DNA of 64,000 nt from Muribaculaceae bacterium (GTDB lineage Bacteria > Bacteroidota > Bacteroidia > Bacteroidales > Muribaculaceae). Each line of letters begins with the position of its first letter. Within the stretch, counting starts at the first letter, position 1. Below the pieces are notes generated by a model. That model was not told the origin of the DNA. It saw nothing but the letters and a program-made list of their open reading frames with translations, and ran no database searches. The position numbers were made by a program, and so were the translations under genes. The stretch covers positions 141,446-205,445 of the forward strand of contig JAMPGA010000003.1 of the NCBI GenBank assembly GCA_023664185.1, written 5' to 3'. Positions 17,901-26,539 of this stretch are shown here, one piece after another.

Positions 17901-19646
17901 CTCGGGCTGACCGATTTATATTACGGCCGCGAGCGTGTGGGCACATTTGATCTGGATGTCGATGTGGCCAATTCGGCCGGTGGAAAACTCACGGCCGACG
18001 TGGCTATGATGGTCGACTCTGTGCGCACCATCACAGCCCGCGGTGTGCTCAACGACTCCACGCTGGCCACACCCTTCCTGCTCGACTTCGACATGATTCG
18101 CTTCCCGCTCAAGGTGGCCAATCCCTTCCTCCCGCCCGGCACAGCCTCTCTGGCAGGATGGCTGAACGGCACAATGAAAATCACCGGCGACATGGCCAAC
18201 CCCGTGTTCAACGGTTATCTCGATTTTGACAGCGCTGCGGTCAATGTGGCCATGCTGGGCACAGAGTTTACATTCTCCGACGAGAAGATTCCGGTGGACA
18301 GCAACGTGGTGACCTTTGACAACTACACCATCAAGGGTTGCAATGCCAATCCGCTTGCCATAAACGGAGTGGTGGACATGCGCCATCTCACCGACATACA
18401 GCTGAGTCTCGACGCTAAGGCCAGCAACATGCAGATAGTCAACTCCCAGCGGGCACGCAGCGCCGATGTCTACGGCAAGGCGTTTATCAATATCGACGCC
18501 GATGTCAAGGGAAACATGCGCCGCCTGGTGGTAAATGCTGATCTGGCTCTGCTCGAGGGAACAAATGTGACCTATGTGATATCCGATGCCCAGCAGGCCC
18601 TGCAGCAGCAGAGCAACGACGAGATGGTGAAGTTTGTCAACTTTGCCGACACTATGCAGGTGGCCAGCGCTGACTCCATCGCCGAGACTTCGATGCTCAT
18701 GGTGGTATCGGCCGACCTTCATATCAACGAAGGCACCACTGTCAACGTTGACCTCGGAGGCTCGAATAAGGTTGAGGTGATCCCCTCGGGCGATCTCGAC
18801 TTCTCAATGTCGCCACTCAACGGCATGAGGCTCACCGGACGCCTCAACATCAACAGCGGATATGTGCGCTACTCAGTGCCGCCGGTGATCTCTGAAAAAC
18901 TCTTTGAGTTCCAGGAAGGCTCGTATGTAGCTTTCAACGGCGAAGTGATGAACCCGGTGCTCAACGTCCACGCCGTGGATGTGCTTCGCGCCAATGTGAC
19001 GCAGAGCGGACAAAACTCACGCCTGGTGAACTTCGATGTGAGTGTGGCCGTCACAAACACTCTGGAAAATATGAACGTGGCTTTCGATGTCTCGACCGAC
19101 GACGATATAACCGTGCAGAACGAACTTTCGTCAATGTCGCCCGAGCAACGCGCCAACCAGGCCATGAACCTGCTGCTCTACGGACAGTATTCAGGCTCGG
19201 GCACAAAGGGGAGCACAAGGCTGTCGGGCAATCCGCTCTACTCGTTCCTGTCGTCGCAGCTCAACAACTGGGCGTCGAAGATCAAGGCCGTGGACATCTC
19301 CTTTGGCATAGATCAGTATGACCGTACCTACGAGGGGGCCACATCTACAACCACCTCCTATAGCTACAAGGTATCGAAGACCCTGTTTAACGACCGCTTC
19401 AAGATTGTAGTGGGTGGCAACTACTCCACCGATGCCAACTCTGACGAAAACTTTGCCCAAAACCTCATCAACGACATCTCGTTTGAGTATATGCTCAACA
19501 AGTCGGGCACGATGTATGTGCGCATCTTCCGCCATACCGGTTACGAGAGTATCCTCGAGGGCGAAATCACTCAGACGGGCGTGGGATTCGTATTGCGCCG
19601 CAAACTCAACTCCCTGTGGGAACTCCTGGGCATTAAACGTGACTGA
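14931..19646 (+). CDS. tamB: TamB/AsmA-like translocation and assembly module protein
   Basis: A 1571-residue inner-membrane-anchored periplasmic protein: GTG start, one N-terminal transmembrane helix (about 7-29), then a very long series of short beta-strands with repeated LDS/ADI motifs expected for a repeating-beta-groove bridge protein. The C-terminal DUF490/TamB domain occupies about 1200-1571. TamB-family proteins span the periplasm and work with an Omp85 partner in outer-membrane protein or lipid transport. Here the gene is followed after 2 nt by a TamA-like lipoprotein gene, which fits that pair. The first ATG downstream of the GTG lies after the membrane anchor, so GTG is the better start. 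Confidence 0.92.
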   Translation: MRKFGKILLRFLLGLLILVLLVPVLLYVPFVQDFVVGVATRKVSEQTGMEISVGRFRLGFPLKLRLEDVSVIQANADTMLTARRAVTGVSLMPLLKGDIVVDRLELDSAFYQLGNRDSLMWLRAHLDRGVIADASIGLKSNDISLGNADIDGVRVRMRMLEDTVTTPTDTTAGTPFHIKAEHIRLARVNYSMEMLPLIDSLGCEIGEANLRQAVVDMANKRISGRSLSIDSVAAAYIYPQVTEAAAAESKDEPAPSSPDSEMWTITADTLRLTARSALYAMKGVKPVRGFDPSYIAATGIAIEVDSFYNRGQAITVPLKRLDATERCGLQLHADGLFSMDATAMRATAFSIETLRSILKLDATMGMGDLATDTSLPLSLKANGRIDPSDVVEAFPDMAAMLAPMQPLSLSADIDGTSGQLNVYALDMIMPGIVKLRANGTVDSPFNPAKIGGDLTLDGSLSTVTDKQFSFLPIARVPALHLTGNVDYHPGAVTGDVEVETEGGRIAAEGSWTASSKEYDADISLDRFPVDKFMPDLGVGDVTARVKVDGKGYNPMLRSTSIDADVDLASVVYNKYRYSDIALDVALHAGEATGKLDSHNPGADATADFTALMSGDTVRYDLIANLRDVNLQALHLMDSVCQGKGVLTSKGYYDVVTGGMDVTASIGDLYWRLPGVTINPGTPIDASLLSGTAGSSATLKNGDLDVHFYSPTQLMAFVDSISPAVTEVMTEIDSMRINVRRINTMMPRFALTASMGRDNVAARYLASSSGISFNSLRATVANDSLISFSADISRFATGDTRLDSITVSGIQHGDYLVYKAMVDNRPGTFDDFAHVAVNGFAGFNRASVFMSQKNIKGERGFNIGVNASIEDSVVTVHLVPRKPIIAYKTWQLNDSNFISLDLADKHIDANLRISNGDSSYIYIFTPAHQQNQDLAQEGHHHEMQEDVVVQIANVALQDWLSINPFAPPVKGELSADMHFRYDAPNLTGKGTLGLTDLYYGRERVGTFDLDVDVANSAGGKLTADVAMMVDSVRTITARGVLNDSTLATPFLLDFDMIRFPLKVANPFLPPGTASLAGWLNGTMKITGDMANPVFNGYLDFDSAAVNVAMLGTEFTFSDEKIPVDSNVVTFDNYTIKGCNANPLAINGVVDMRHLTDIQLSLDAKASNMQIVNSQRARSADVYGKAFINIDADVKGNMRRLVVNADLALLEGTNVTYVISDAQQALQQQSNDEMVKFVNFADTMQVASADSIAETSMLMVVSADLHINEGTTVNVDLGGSNKVEVIPSGDLDFSMSPLNGMRLTGRLNINSGYVRYSVPPVISEKLFEFQEGSYVAFNGEVMNPVLNVHAVDVLRANVTQSGQNSRLVNFDVSVAVTNTLENMNVAFDVSTDDDITVQNELSSMSPEQRANQAMNLLLYGQYSGSGTKGSTRLSGNPLYSFLSSQLNNWASKIKAVDISFGIDQYDRTYEGATSTTTSYSYKVSKTLFNDRFKIVVGGNYSTDANSDENFAQNLINDISFEYMLNKSGTMYVRIFRHTGYESILEGEITQTGVGFVLRRKLNSLWELLGIKRD

Positions 19647-19648
19647 AC

Positions 19649-21946
19649 ATGAAGAAAGATCTATCTATCATAGCTGTGTTTCTGTCGGTGCTTCTGTCGG
19701 TGCTGACCAGCGGCTGTTCCACCACTAAACGGCTGGCCAAGGGGGATATCCTGTATACCGGCCTGAAGGGTGTGGAGATCGAGACCCCAACGGGCGAGAA
19801 GTTTCCGGCCGATGTGCGCGCCTCGCTCACCGAGGCCGTGTCGGTCAAACCCAACAATGCGCTGTTCGGTTCAGCCACTTATCGTGTGCCCATACCTTAT
19901 GGTCTCTGGGCCTACAACAATCTGGCCGGAGCCAAGCGTGGCCCCAAAAAGTGGCTCTACGACTGGCTGGCCGAGGAGCCTGTGCTGGTGAGCGATGTGC
20001 GCCCAGAGGTGAGAGTGCATATGCTCGACCAGATACTCGACAACAATGGTTACTTCTCAGGCACTTCGTCATATGAACTGGTGCAGAAGAAAAACAAAAA
20101 GAAGGCTTCTATCCTGTATAAGATCAAATCGGGCGCACCCTATCTGCTCGACTCGCTCATACTTCTTCCCGACTCAACTCATCTCAACCACCTCATCGAC
20201 TCGGTGGCTCGGGCTTCGAAATATCTGAAACCGGGCTCACGCTACTCTACCGACTCGCTGGCAGCCCTGCGTGTGGATATAGCCAACACCGTAAGAAACC
20301 GCGGATATTATTATTTCCGGCCTGATTATATCACCTATCTGGCCGATTCGCTCATCAATCCCGGCAATATAGCCCTTCGGATGGATGTGGCCGACAATCT
20401 GCATCCCTGGGCTCTCGACCGCTTCAAGACAGGCACCATCACCACCATTGTGAACCGCAACAAAGGGGGTGGTACACCCGACACTCTCCACACCTCCAAG
20501 GGTTTGCTGGTGCGCTATGAGCCTGTGAGGCTCAGAGACGGGCTGATACCGTCGTGCATAGTGTTCAACGAAGGACGCACATTCTCTGTGAGACAGATGG
20601 ATCTGACTCAGACCCGACTGTCGCGCCTGGGCATATTCAACAACATAAACATTTCGGTTTTCCCCGACACTGTTCATCGCGACAAGCGTCTTTTGGATGT
20701 GCTCATCGAATGTACGTTCGACAAATCTCTCGAAGCTTCGATCGAGGCAAATGTCTCTTCGAAGTCCAACTCCTATCTCGGCCCGGGCCTGTCGGTAGGC
20801 GTCACGAACCGCAACATATTCGGAGGTGGCGAGCAGCTCAACGTCACTCTTACAGGCTCCTACGAATGGCAGACCGGCAGCGGCCGGAGCTCGGCCTTCA
20901 ACTCCTACGAGCTCGGTCTCAACGGCACTCTGGCGTTTCCCCGACTGCTGGCCCCGAAGTTTATACCCCGCTCGAGGCGCGACATCAACTGGACGCGCCT
21001 CACTCTGGGCGTGGATATGCTCAACCGTCCTCACTATTTCAAAATGTATCAGTTCAACGCCGGCATCTCCTATGACTGGAGGTCGTCGAAATACATCACC
21101 AACACCTTCACCCCCCTTAAGCTTACTTACACCAAACTGCAGCACACCACCCAGGTGTTCGACTCAATCATGGCGGCAAATCCGGCCATAGCGCTGAGTT
21201 TCATGGATCAGTTCATCCCGCAGATGTCATACAGCATGATATTTGACCGCGCCATGAACCGCGACAACACCATAAATGTGCAGCTCACAGTGCAGCAGGC
21301 AGGCAATCTGTTCTGGAGTATCTATGAACTGTGTGGAAAAAAAGGGGAGAAGACGCTGTTTCACACACCTTTCTCGCAGTTTGTGAAGGGGTATGCGCAG
21401 ATAGTATATGGCCGTCGACTGGCGGGGAAGGTATGGTTGGTAAACCGTGTGGCCACCGGTGCCGCTTATGCCTACGGCAACTCCAAGGAGGTGCCCTACA
21501 GCGAGCAGTTCTATGCCGGAGGTGCCAACTCGGTGCGAGCCTTCACGGTGCGTTCCATCGGCCCCGGCTCATATCGCGCTCCGGCCGATCAGATAAACGG
21601 CTACTTCGACCAGACCGGAACTTTCATATTCCTGGCCAATTCAGAGCTCCGCTTCCCCATCATAGGCCCTCTGGAGGGTGCTGCGTTCCTGGATGCCGGC
21701 AATGTGTGGACCCTTAAAAACGAACCCTCGCGCCCGGGCGGCCAGCTCAGAGCCTCGACCTTCCTGCGCGATATTGCACTGGGCACCGGAGTGGGTCTGC
21801 GTGTCAACATATCGATGCTCGTGATTCGCGGCGACCTCGGCATAGGCATCCATGCTCCCTATCACACCAGTCGTCACGGATATTACAACATGGAGTCGTT
21901 CCGCAAGTCGCTGGCCTTCCATCTTGCCATCGGCTACCCCTTCTGA
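19649..21946 (+). CDS. tamL: TamL-like Omp85-family outer-membrane lipoprotein
   Basis: A 765-residue Omp85/BamA-superfamily protein with a lipoprotein signal (lipobox LTSGC, Cys23; mature start CSTTKRLAKGD), POTRA-like repeats (about 75-330), and a C-terminal 16-strand-type barrel including GGGEQLNVTLTGSYEWQTG and YSEQFYAGGANSVRAFTVRSIGPGSYR, the usual lid-lock region. TamA-like proteins that are lipoproteins are characteristic of Bacteroidota and have been called TamL. The 2-nt spacing from tamB indicates co-transcription and a common machine bridging the envelope. Confidence 0.9.
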   Translation: MKKDLSIIAVFLSVLLSVLTSGCSTTKRLAKGDILYTGLKGVEIETPTGEKFPADVRASLTEAVSVKPNNALFGSATYRVPIPYGLWAYNNLAGAKRGPKKWLYDWLAEEPVLVSDVRPEVRVHMLDQILDNNGYFSGTSSYELVQKKNKKKASILYKIKSGAPYLLDSLILLPDSTHLNHLIDSVARASKYLKPGSRYSTDSLAALRVDIANTVRNRGYYYFRPDYITYLADSLINPGNIALRMDVADNLHPWALDRFKTGTITTIVNRNKGGGTPDTLHTSKGLLVRYEPVRLRDGLIPSCIVFNEGRTFSVRQMDLTQTRLSRLGIFNNINISVFPDTVHRDKRLLDVLIECTFDKSLEASIEANVSSKSNSYLGPGLSVGVTNRNIFGGGEQLNVTLTGSYEWQTGSGRSSAFNSYELGLNGTLAFPRLLAPKFIPRSRRDINWTRLTLGVDMLNRPHYFKMYQFNAGISYDWRSSKYITNTFTPLKLTYTKLQHTTQVFDSIMAANPAIALSFMDQFIPQMSYSMIFDRAMNRDNTINVQLTVQQAGNLFWSIYELCGKKGEKTLFHTPFSQFVKGYAQIVYGRRLAGKVWLVNRVATGAAYAYGNSKEVPYSEQFYAGGANSVRAFTVRSIGPGSYRAPADQINGYFDQTGTFIFLANSELRFPIIGPLEGAAFLDAGNVWTLKNEPSRPGGQLRASTFLRDIALGTGVGLRVNISMLVIRGDLGIGIHAPYHTSRHGYYNMESFRKSLAFHLAIGYPF

Positions 21947-22023
21947 TATGTGAACCTAAGCCCCTCCGGGTGTGTTTAAAATAACAGGAGGGAGAGCCAT
22001 AAGCCGGCATCTCCCCACCAGTT

Positions 22024-22521
22024 ATGAACAAGACGTTGAAATATATAGTGTTCTGCATAGTGATAGTGGTGATGGTGGGCATCTTCGCTGTGCGAGTAAA
22101 CCGCGAGGACACCGATCCGGCGGCTGTGCCTCATATAGATACGGCCGGAAACGCTGCTGGCACCGTGGATATTTCCAAACTCAAGGGTCGGTATGTGCTG
22201 GTGAATTTCTGGGATTCGCACAACGCCGTCTCCCGAATAGCCGCAGGGGAGTACGACAAGTTTTTGCGCTCTCATCCGCGCCTCAATGTCAAGCTCCTGT
22301 CGGTCAACACCGACGACAACCGCAAGCTTTTCGACGAGATTGTCAAGCACGACGGCCTTGACGGCTCCACACAATACCACATATCCGACACCCGTGCCGG
22401 AGGGCATACTCCCGGATTCCAGCCCGACGAGGGCTATGCCTCTTATCTCCTCAATCCCGAGGGCAAGGTCGTAGCCGTAAACCCATCTGTCGAGACCCTG
22501 GAGGATATTCTTGAAAAGTAA
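22024..22521 (+). CDS. thioredoxin-fold (TlpA-like) protein lacking the CxxC motif
   Basis: A 165-residue protein with an N-terminal transmembrane or uncleaved signal segment (about 7-24) and a TlpA/thioredoxin-like domain: GRYVLVNFWDSHNAVSR (56-71) aligns with the usual VNFWAxWCxxC strand-active-site segment, and SYLLNPEGKVVAVNPS matches the late strand-loop. Where the redox motif should be there is W-D-S-H-N, so both catalytic cysteines are absent and thiol-disulfide chemistry is unlikely. It sits 77 nt after tamL, with a CCCTCC/GGAGGG hairpin in the gap. A binding or structural role in the periplasm is possible but not shown. Confidence 0.75.
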   Translation: MNKTLKYIVFCIVIVVMVGIFAVRVNREDTDPAAVPHIDTAGNAAGTVDISKLKGRYVLVNFWDSHNAVSRIAAGEYDKFLRSHPRLNVKLLSVNTDDNRKLFDEIVKHDGLDGSTQYHISDTRAGGHTPGFQPDEGYASYLLNPEGKVVAVNPSVETLEDILEK

Positions 22522-22575
22522 AGACTAAGAAGAACTTTGTCGATGCTCAACCTATCATATTGTAAATATTTTTGC

Positions 22576-22583
22576 TATATTTG
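22576..22583 (+). promoter_or_regulatory. orphan -7 box upstream of yicC
   Basis: TATATTTG matches TAnnTTTG and is about 100 bp upstream of the yicC promoter box. It is followed at 22598-22657 by a 19-codon reading frame ending at a T9 run. It may drive a short transcript or add to yicC expression. Confidence 0.4.
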
Positions 22584-22675
22584 CAGTATTATATGATATG
22601 TTGAGTATGGCAAAGAATATTATGGGCACAACGCGCCTTGAAGTAATTTTTTTTTGAAAATTATGGGGTTTTAAC

Positions 22676-22683
22676 TAACTTTG
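22676..22683 (+). promoter_or_regulatory. -7 box for the yicC-gmk-nadD operon
   Basis: TAACTTTG matches TAnnTTTG exactly, 25 nt upstream of the yicC ATG. Confidence 0.7.
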
Positions 22684-22708
22684 TGGGAAATAAATCAGCA
22701 CAAAGTCT

Positions 22709-23587
22709 ATGTTATATTCCATGACGGGCTTCGGGAAGAGTGTAGCAGAGCTTCCCGGCAAGAAAATCACCGTTGAGGTGAAATCGCTCAATAGCAAGCA
22801 GGCAGATATAGCCATACGTATACCCTCGTCGCTGAGAAGTGTGGAGCTGGAGATGCGCAACCGCATAGCCTCAGCTCTGCTGCGAGGCAAGATAGATGTG
22901 ACGGTCTCGGTGGAAACCATCGCTGGCGAGGCTCAGCAGACTCTCAACCTACCGGCTTTGAAACAGTATGCCAAACGTATTGCCGCCATGCGCGATGAGC
23001 TCGGTCTCCCCGAGCCCACCGACTGGTATGCACTTTTGCTGCGTTTCCCCGACTCAATGAAAAGCGAGACTCAGCAGGATGCCGACGACTCGGAGACTGC
23101 TGCCACCCTCGCGGCACTCGACCAGGCTCTGGAAGCCCTCAAGGAGTATCGCCGGACTGAAGGGCTGAAGCTCGAAAAATTCTTTGCCAAGCGCGTGGAG
23201 CATATAGCCTCGCTTCTGGCCGAGGTGCCCCGCTACGAAAACGAGCGCATAGAACGCATCAGAGTGCGTATGGAGGAGGGGCTAACTACACTCAACGGAG
23301 TTGATTACGACCGCTCACGCCTGGAGCAGGAACTGTTTTTCTTCATCGAGAAACTCGATATCAACGAAGAGAAGCAGCGCCTGGGGCAGCATCTGGAATA
23401 TTTCATGCAGACTATGGAGGCGCCCGAAAGCGCTCAGGGCAAGAAACTGGGCTTCATATCGCAGGAGATGGGCAGGGAGATTAACACGCTGGGTTCAAAG
23501 AGCAATCACTCCGAGATGCAGCGCCTGGTGGTGAGAATGAAAGACGAACTTGAACAGATAAAGGAGCAGGTGCTCAATGTGCTCTGA
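22709..23587 (+). CDS. yicC: YicC-family endoribonuclease
   Basis: A 292-residue YicC-like protein, near the length of the E. coli homologue. The N-terminal YicC domain starts MLYSMTGFGKSVAELPGKKITVEVKSLNSKQADI. The C-terminal DUF1732 domain contains RLEQELFFFIEKLDINEEKQRLGQHL and GKKLGFISQEMGREINTLGSKSN, the conserved acidic/Asn signature. YicC proteins act as endoribonucleases in RNA turnover. First gene of a seven-gene operon with gmk, nadD, a DUF5063 gene, rpiB, mazG and a nuclease-like gene; the yicC-gmk adjacency is widely conserved. Confidence 0.95.
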   Translation: MLYSMTGFGKSVAELPGKKITVEVKSLNSKQADIAIRIPSSLRSVELEMRNRIASALLRGKIDVTVSVETIAGEAQQTLNLPALKQYAKRIAAMRDELGLPEPTDWYALLLRFPDSMKSETQQDADDSETAATLAALDQALEALKEYRRTEGLKLEKFFAKRVEHIASLLAEVPRYENERIERIRVRMEEGLTTLNGVDYDRSRLEQELFFFIEKLDINEEKQRLGQHLEYFMQTMEAPESAQGKKLGFISQEMGREINTLGSKSNHSEMQRLVVRMKDELEQIKEQVLNVL

Positions 23588-23614
23588 CACATCCATCCGT
23601 AACTACACTTACCT

Positions 23615-24184
23615 ATGGCAAAAGGGAAAATCATAATAATATCGGCTCCGTCTGGGTGCGGAAAGTCAACCATAATCAATGCCCTTCTCAATGCAGGCGA
23701 GATCGACATGCAGTTTTCGGTCTCGGCTACTAACCGCCCGCCGCGTCCCGGCGAGGTCGACGGTGTGAACTACTGGTTTCTCACCGACGAGGATTTCAAC
23801 AGCGCCATAGCCGAGGGGGAGTTCGTGGAGTATGAGGAGGTCTATCCCGGGCGCTTCTACGGCACACTGAAGCGTGAGATAGCCCGCATAGTCGACAATG
23901 GGCACAATGTGGTGCTCGACATCGATGTGAAGGGTGGCGTGAACGTGAAGAAACTCTATGGCCCCCAGGCAGTGAGCATTTTCATAGCACCCCCGTCGGT
24001 CGACACATTGCGAGAGCGTCTCGAAGGGCGTGGCACAGAGAGCCCCGAGGCCATTGACCAGCGTGTGGGCAGGGCTGAATACGAGCTCTCGTTTGCACCT
24101 GAGTTTGACCACACCGTGATCAACGACCGTCTCCCCGACGCCATCGGCGAGGTGGATGCCATAATCAAGGATTTTGTAAAATAG
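23615..24184 (+). CDS. gmk: guanylate kinase
   Basis: GMP kinase of guanine nucleotide synthesis. The 189-residue product has the P-loop APSGCGKST (11-19), the GMP-binding SATNRPPRPGEVDGVNYWF block and EYEEVYPGRFYGT, then VVLDIDVKGGVNVKK. Family-typical length. It starts 27 nt after yicC. Confidence 0.98.
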   Translation: MAKGKIIIISAPSGCGKSTIINALLNAGEIDMQFSVSATNRPPRPGEVDGVNYWFLTDEDFNSAIAEGEFVEYEEVYPGRFYGTLKREIARIVDNGHNVVLDIDVKGGVNVKKLYGPQAVSIFIAPPSVDTLRERLEGRGTESPEAIDQRVGRAEYELSFAPEFDHTVINDRLPDAIGEVDAIIKDFVK

Positions 24185-24189
24185 ACCAT

Positions 24190-24771
24190 ATGAACATAGG
24201 ATTGCTGGGCGGTTCGTTCAACCCCGTTCACATAGGCCACATGATGCTGGCGAGCTACCTGAAACAGTTTGTCGGATTTGATGAGGTGTGGCTCATGCTC
24301 TCGCCCCTCAATCCGCTCAAAATAAACAGCGCCGACCTTATTCCGGATATCTATCGTCTGAAGATGCTCGACATAGCTCTGGGCGATACTCAGGGTATCA
24401 GGGTGAACGACATAGAGCTCTCCATGCCCCGCCCCTCTTATACAATCAACACCCTGCGCTATCTCAGCAAAAGATATCCGCGCCATACATTCAAGCTGGT
24501 GATAGGGTCGGACAACTGGAAGATATTTTCGCAGTGGAAGGACTCGGAGACCATCCTCGACGACTATGGCGTAGTCATATATCCCCGCCCCGGCTATCCT
24601 GTCGGCACGATATATGACGATCGGGTAGAGGTGATAAATGCCCCGATGACCGACGTCTCGAGCACCTTCATACGCAAATCCATAGCCAGAGGCAAGGATA
24701 TGACCTATTTCCTGCCTGCAGGCGTTTATGAATACATCAAAACAAATAAATTCTATGGACCTAAAGCCTAA
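24190..24771 (+). CDS. nadD: nicotinate-nucleotide adenylyltransferase
   Basis: Forms deamido-NAD from NaMN and ATP in NAD synthesis. The 193-residue product begins with the nucleotidyltransferase motif GGSFNPVHIGH (7-17) and ends with the VSSTFIRKSIARG block (the ISSTxxR motif). It also has VIGSDNWKIFSQWKDSETIL, with the conserved GxDN/W signature. It follows gmk by 5 nt and overlaps the next gene by 17 nt. Confidence 0.97.
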   Translation: MNIGLLGGSFNPVHIGHMMLASYLKQFVGFDEVWLMLSPLNPLKINSADLIPDIYRLKMLDIALGDTQGIRVNDIELSMPRPSYTINTLRYLSKRYPRHTFKLVIGSDNWKIFSQWKDSETILDDYGVVIYPRPGYPVGTIYDDRVEVINAPMTDVSSTFIRKSIARGKDMTYFLPAGVYEYIKTNKFYGPKA

Positions 24772-25279
24772 CACTCTCAGCCTTATAGGGCTATGTAGGG
24801 AATACTGTACCACCATAGAGGGGGTGGAGACAATTTCGGCTCCCGAATTTCTGGCTTCGATGGTGCGCCTGTTGCCGCGTATCTACATCACTGCCACCGA
24901 TCTGGAACGCCAGGTCACCATGTCGGGCGACGATGAGGGTGGCCTGGACAACTATCTGGAGGAGGACTACTACGAGGCTCTGCGCCTGAAGCTTGAGAAT
25001 CTCTTTGGCCCTGACGATGTGTATCTCGAGGTATTCGAAGAGGAGATGAAGTATTCCGACACACCCATTGGAGTCAGTGTGGCCGAGGGACTTTGTGATC
25101 TGTTTCAGGTGTTCTACAACTTTGTAGAGGCCATCAAGGGGTCGATCGACAACGAGCTCATGGCTATGGCCATCAACGCCATGCGCGATGAGTTTGAAAC
25201 CACCTGGAGCCAGCAGCTGGTAAATGTGATGCGCCCGCTCAACGCCTTGGTTCACAAAAACATAGACGAAGAATATTAA
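24755..25279 (+). CDS. DUF5063 domain protein
   Basis: A 174-residue acidic, mostly helical cytoplasmic protein matching DUF5063, of unknown function. Motifs seen: FLASMVRLLPRIYITATDL, YYEALRLKLENLFGPDDVYLEVFEEEM, and GLCDLFQVFYNFVEAIKG. The ATG at 24755 is chosen over an in-frame upstream start at 24728 because the conserved MDLKPNTLSLI start follows it; either way it overlaps the nadD end, suggesting translational coupling. Confidence 0.8.
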   Translation: MDLKPNTLSLIGLCREYCTTIEGVETISAPEFLASMVRLLPRIYITATDLERQVTMSGDDEGGLDNYLEEDYYEALRLKLENLFGPDDVYLEVFEEEMKYSDTPIGVSVAEGLCDLFQVFYNFVEAIKGSIDNELMAMAINAMRDEFETTWSQQLVNVMRPLNALVHKNIDEEY

Positions 25280-25289
25280 AACATACCAT

Positions 25290-25739
25290 ATGATACTTAA
25301 ACCCGGAATACCGGTGGGCTTCTGCAGCGACCATGCCGGTTATGAAATGAAAATGATGCTCGAGGGCTATCTGGAGTCGCAGGGCATAGAGTATAAGGAC
25401 TTTGGCACCTACTCGGCCGAGAGTTGCGATTATGCCGACTTTGCCCATCCGTGTGCCGAGGCAGTGGAGCGTGGCGAGGTTTATCCTGCCATAGCGCTGT
25501 GTGGCTCGGGCAATGGCATAGGCATGACCATGAACAAGCATCAGGGAATTCGTGCGGCTCACTGCTGGAATGTGGAGCTGGCTCGTCTGGCCCGCCAGCA
25601 CAACGATGCCAATGTGCTTGTGCTACCGGCACGTTTCATAGACAATGTGACCGCCATCAACATCATGGAGGCTTTCCTCAACACCGACTTCGAGGGTGGC
25701 CGCCACGCTCGCCGCATAGCCAAAATTCCGGTAAAATGA
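25290..25739 (+). CDS. rpiB: ribose-5-phosphate isomerase B family protein
   Basis: A 149-residue RpiB/LacAB-type sugar phosphate isomerase, catalysing Rib5P-Ru5P interconversion in the pentose phosphate pathway. Visible motifs: CSDHAGYEMK (12-21), FGTYSAESCDYADFAHP, and ALCGSGNGIGMTMNKHQGIRAA with the catalytic Cys71. Its stop overlaps mazG by ATGA. Confidence 0.94.
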   Translation: MILKPGIPVGFCSDHAGYEMKMMLEGYLESQGIEYKDFGTYSAESCDYADFAHPCAEAVERGEVYPAIALCGSGNGIGMTMNKHQGIRAAHCWNVELARLARQHNDANVLVLPARFIDNVTAINIMEAFLNTDFEGGRHARRIAKIPVK

Positions 25740-26539
25740 GCCGCCACACACGTCAGGAAAAACTCGAGGCCCTGGGGCGTGTCATCGACACACTTGATAT
25801 CCTGAGGGTGAAGTGTCCGTGGGATGCCAAACAGACCAACGAGTCGCTGCGTCCCAACACTATCGAGGAGGTTTATGAGCTCTGCGACGCGCTGATAAAG
25901 GAGGACAATGCCAATATCCGCAAGGAGCTGGGCGATGTGTTGCTCCATGTGCTCTTCTACTCCAAGATAGGGGATGAGAAGGGTGAGTTTGACATAGCCG
26001 ATGTGTGTGATGCTCTCAATACGAAACTGATCTACAGACACCCGCACGTGTTTGGCGATGCCAGCGTTAACGGCACTGACGATGTGTTGCGCAACTGGGA
26101 GGAGCTCAAACTGAAAGAAAAAGGTGGCAACAAGACGGTGCTGTCGGGTGTGCCCAAGGCTCTTCCGGCCATGATTAAGGCCGAGCGTATCACTGAGAAG
26201 GCCGCCAACGTGGGCTTTGACTGGGAGACGCGCCAAGGTGTATGGAATAAGGTGAGCGAGGAGATGACCGAGTTTGCCGCGGCTGCCGAGAGCATGGACA
26301 AGGATGCAATGGAGGCCGAGATGGGCGATGTGCTCTTCTCGGTGGTCAACGCAGCTCGGCTCTATGGCATCAACTCGGAGAATGCACTCGAACGCACCAA
26401 TGCCAAGTTTATATCCCGATTCAACTACATAGAGCAGAAGGCTGCCGAGTCAGGCCGACATATCAAGGATCTCTCCCTGGCCGAGATGGATACCCTCTGG
26501 AATGAGGCTAAAAATCTTGAAACCGGGATCGACCGATGA
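25736..26539 (+). CDS. mazG: nucleoside triphosphate pyrophosphohydrolase MazG
   Basis: A 267-residue two-domain MazG, close to the E. coli length, hydrolysing NTPs/dNTPs to monophosphates and PPi. The N-terminal domain shows CPWDAKQTNESLRPNTIEEVYEL and KELGDVLLHVLFYS. The C-terminal domain shows KVSEEMTEFAAA and EMGDVLFSVVNAAR, so both copies of the acidic metal-binding pattern are present. The ATG at 25736 overlaps the rpiB stop; a longer open frame extending back to 25424 runs through rpiB in another frame and is an artefact. The stop overlaps the next gene by ATGA. Confidence 0.96.
   Translation: MSRHTRQEKLEALGRVIDTLDILRVKCPWDAKQTNESLRPNTIEEVYELCDALIKEDNANIRKELGDVLLHVLFYSKIGDEKGEFDIADVCDALNTKLIYRHPHVFGDASVNGTDDVLRNWEELKLKEKGGNKTVLSGVPKALPAMIKAERITEKAANVGFDWETRQGVWNKVSEEMTEFAAAAESMDKDAMEAEMGDVLFSVVNAARLYGINSENALERTNAKFISRFNYIEQKAAESGRHIKDLSLAEMDTLWNEAKNLETGIDR

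Noticed and set aside
21961-21995. CCCTCCGGGTGTG-containing hairpin before the thioredoxin-fold gene as a sixth repeat copy
   Set aside because: It shares only a short CTCCGGGTGTG string with the repeat centre and lacks the outer arms.
25424-25735. upstream extension of mazG through rpiB
   Set aside because: This part overlaps rpiB in another frame, while the MazG family start MSRHTRQEKLEALG is at 25736.
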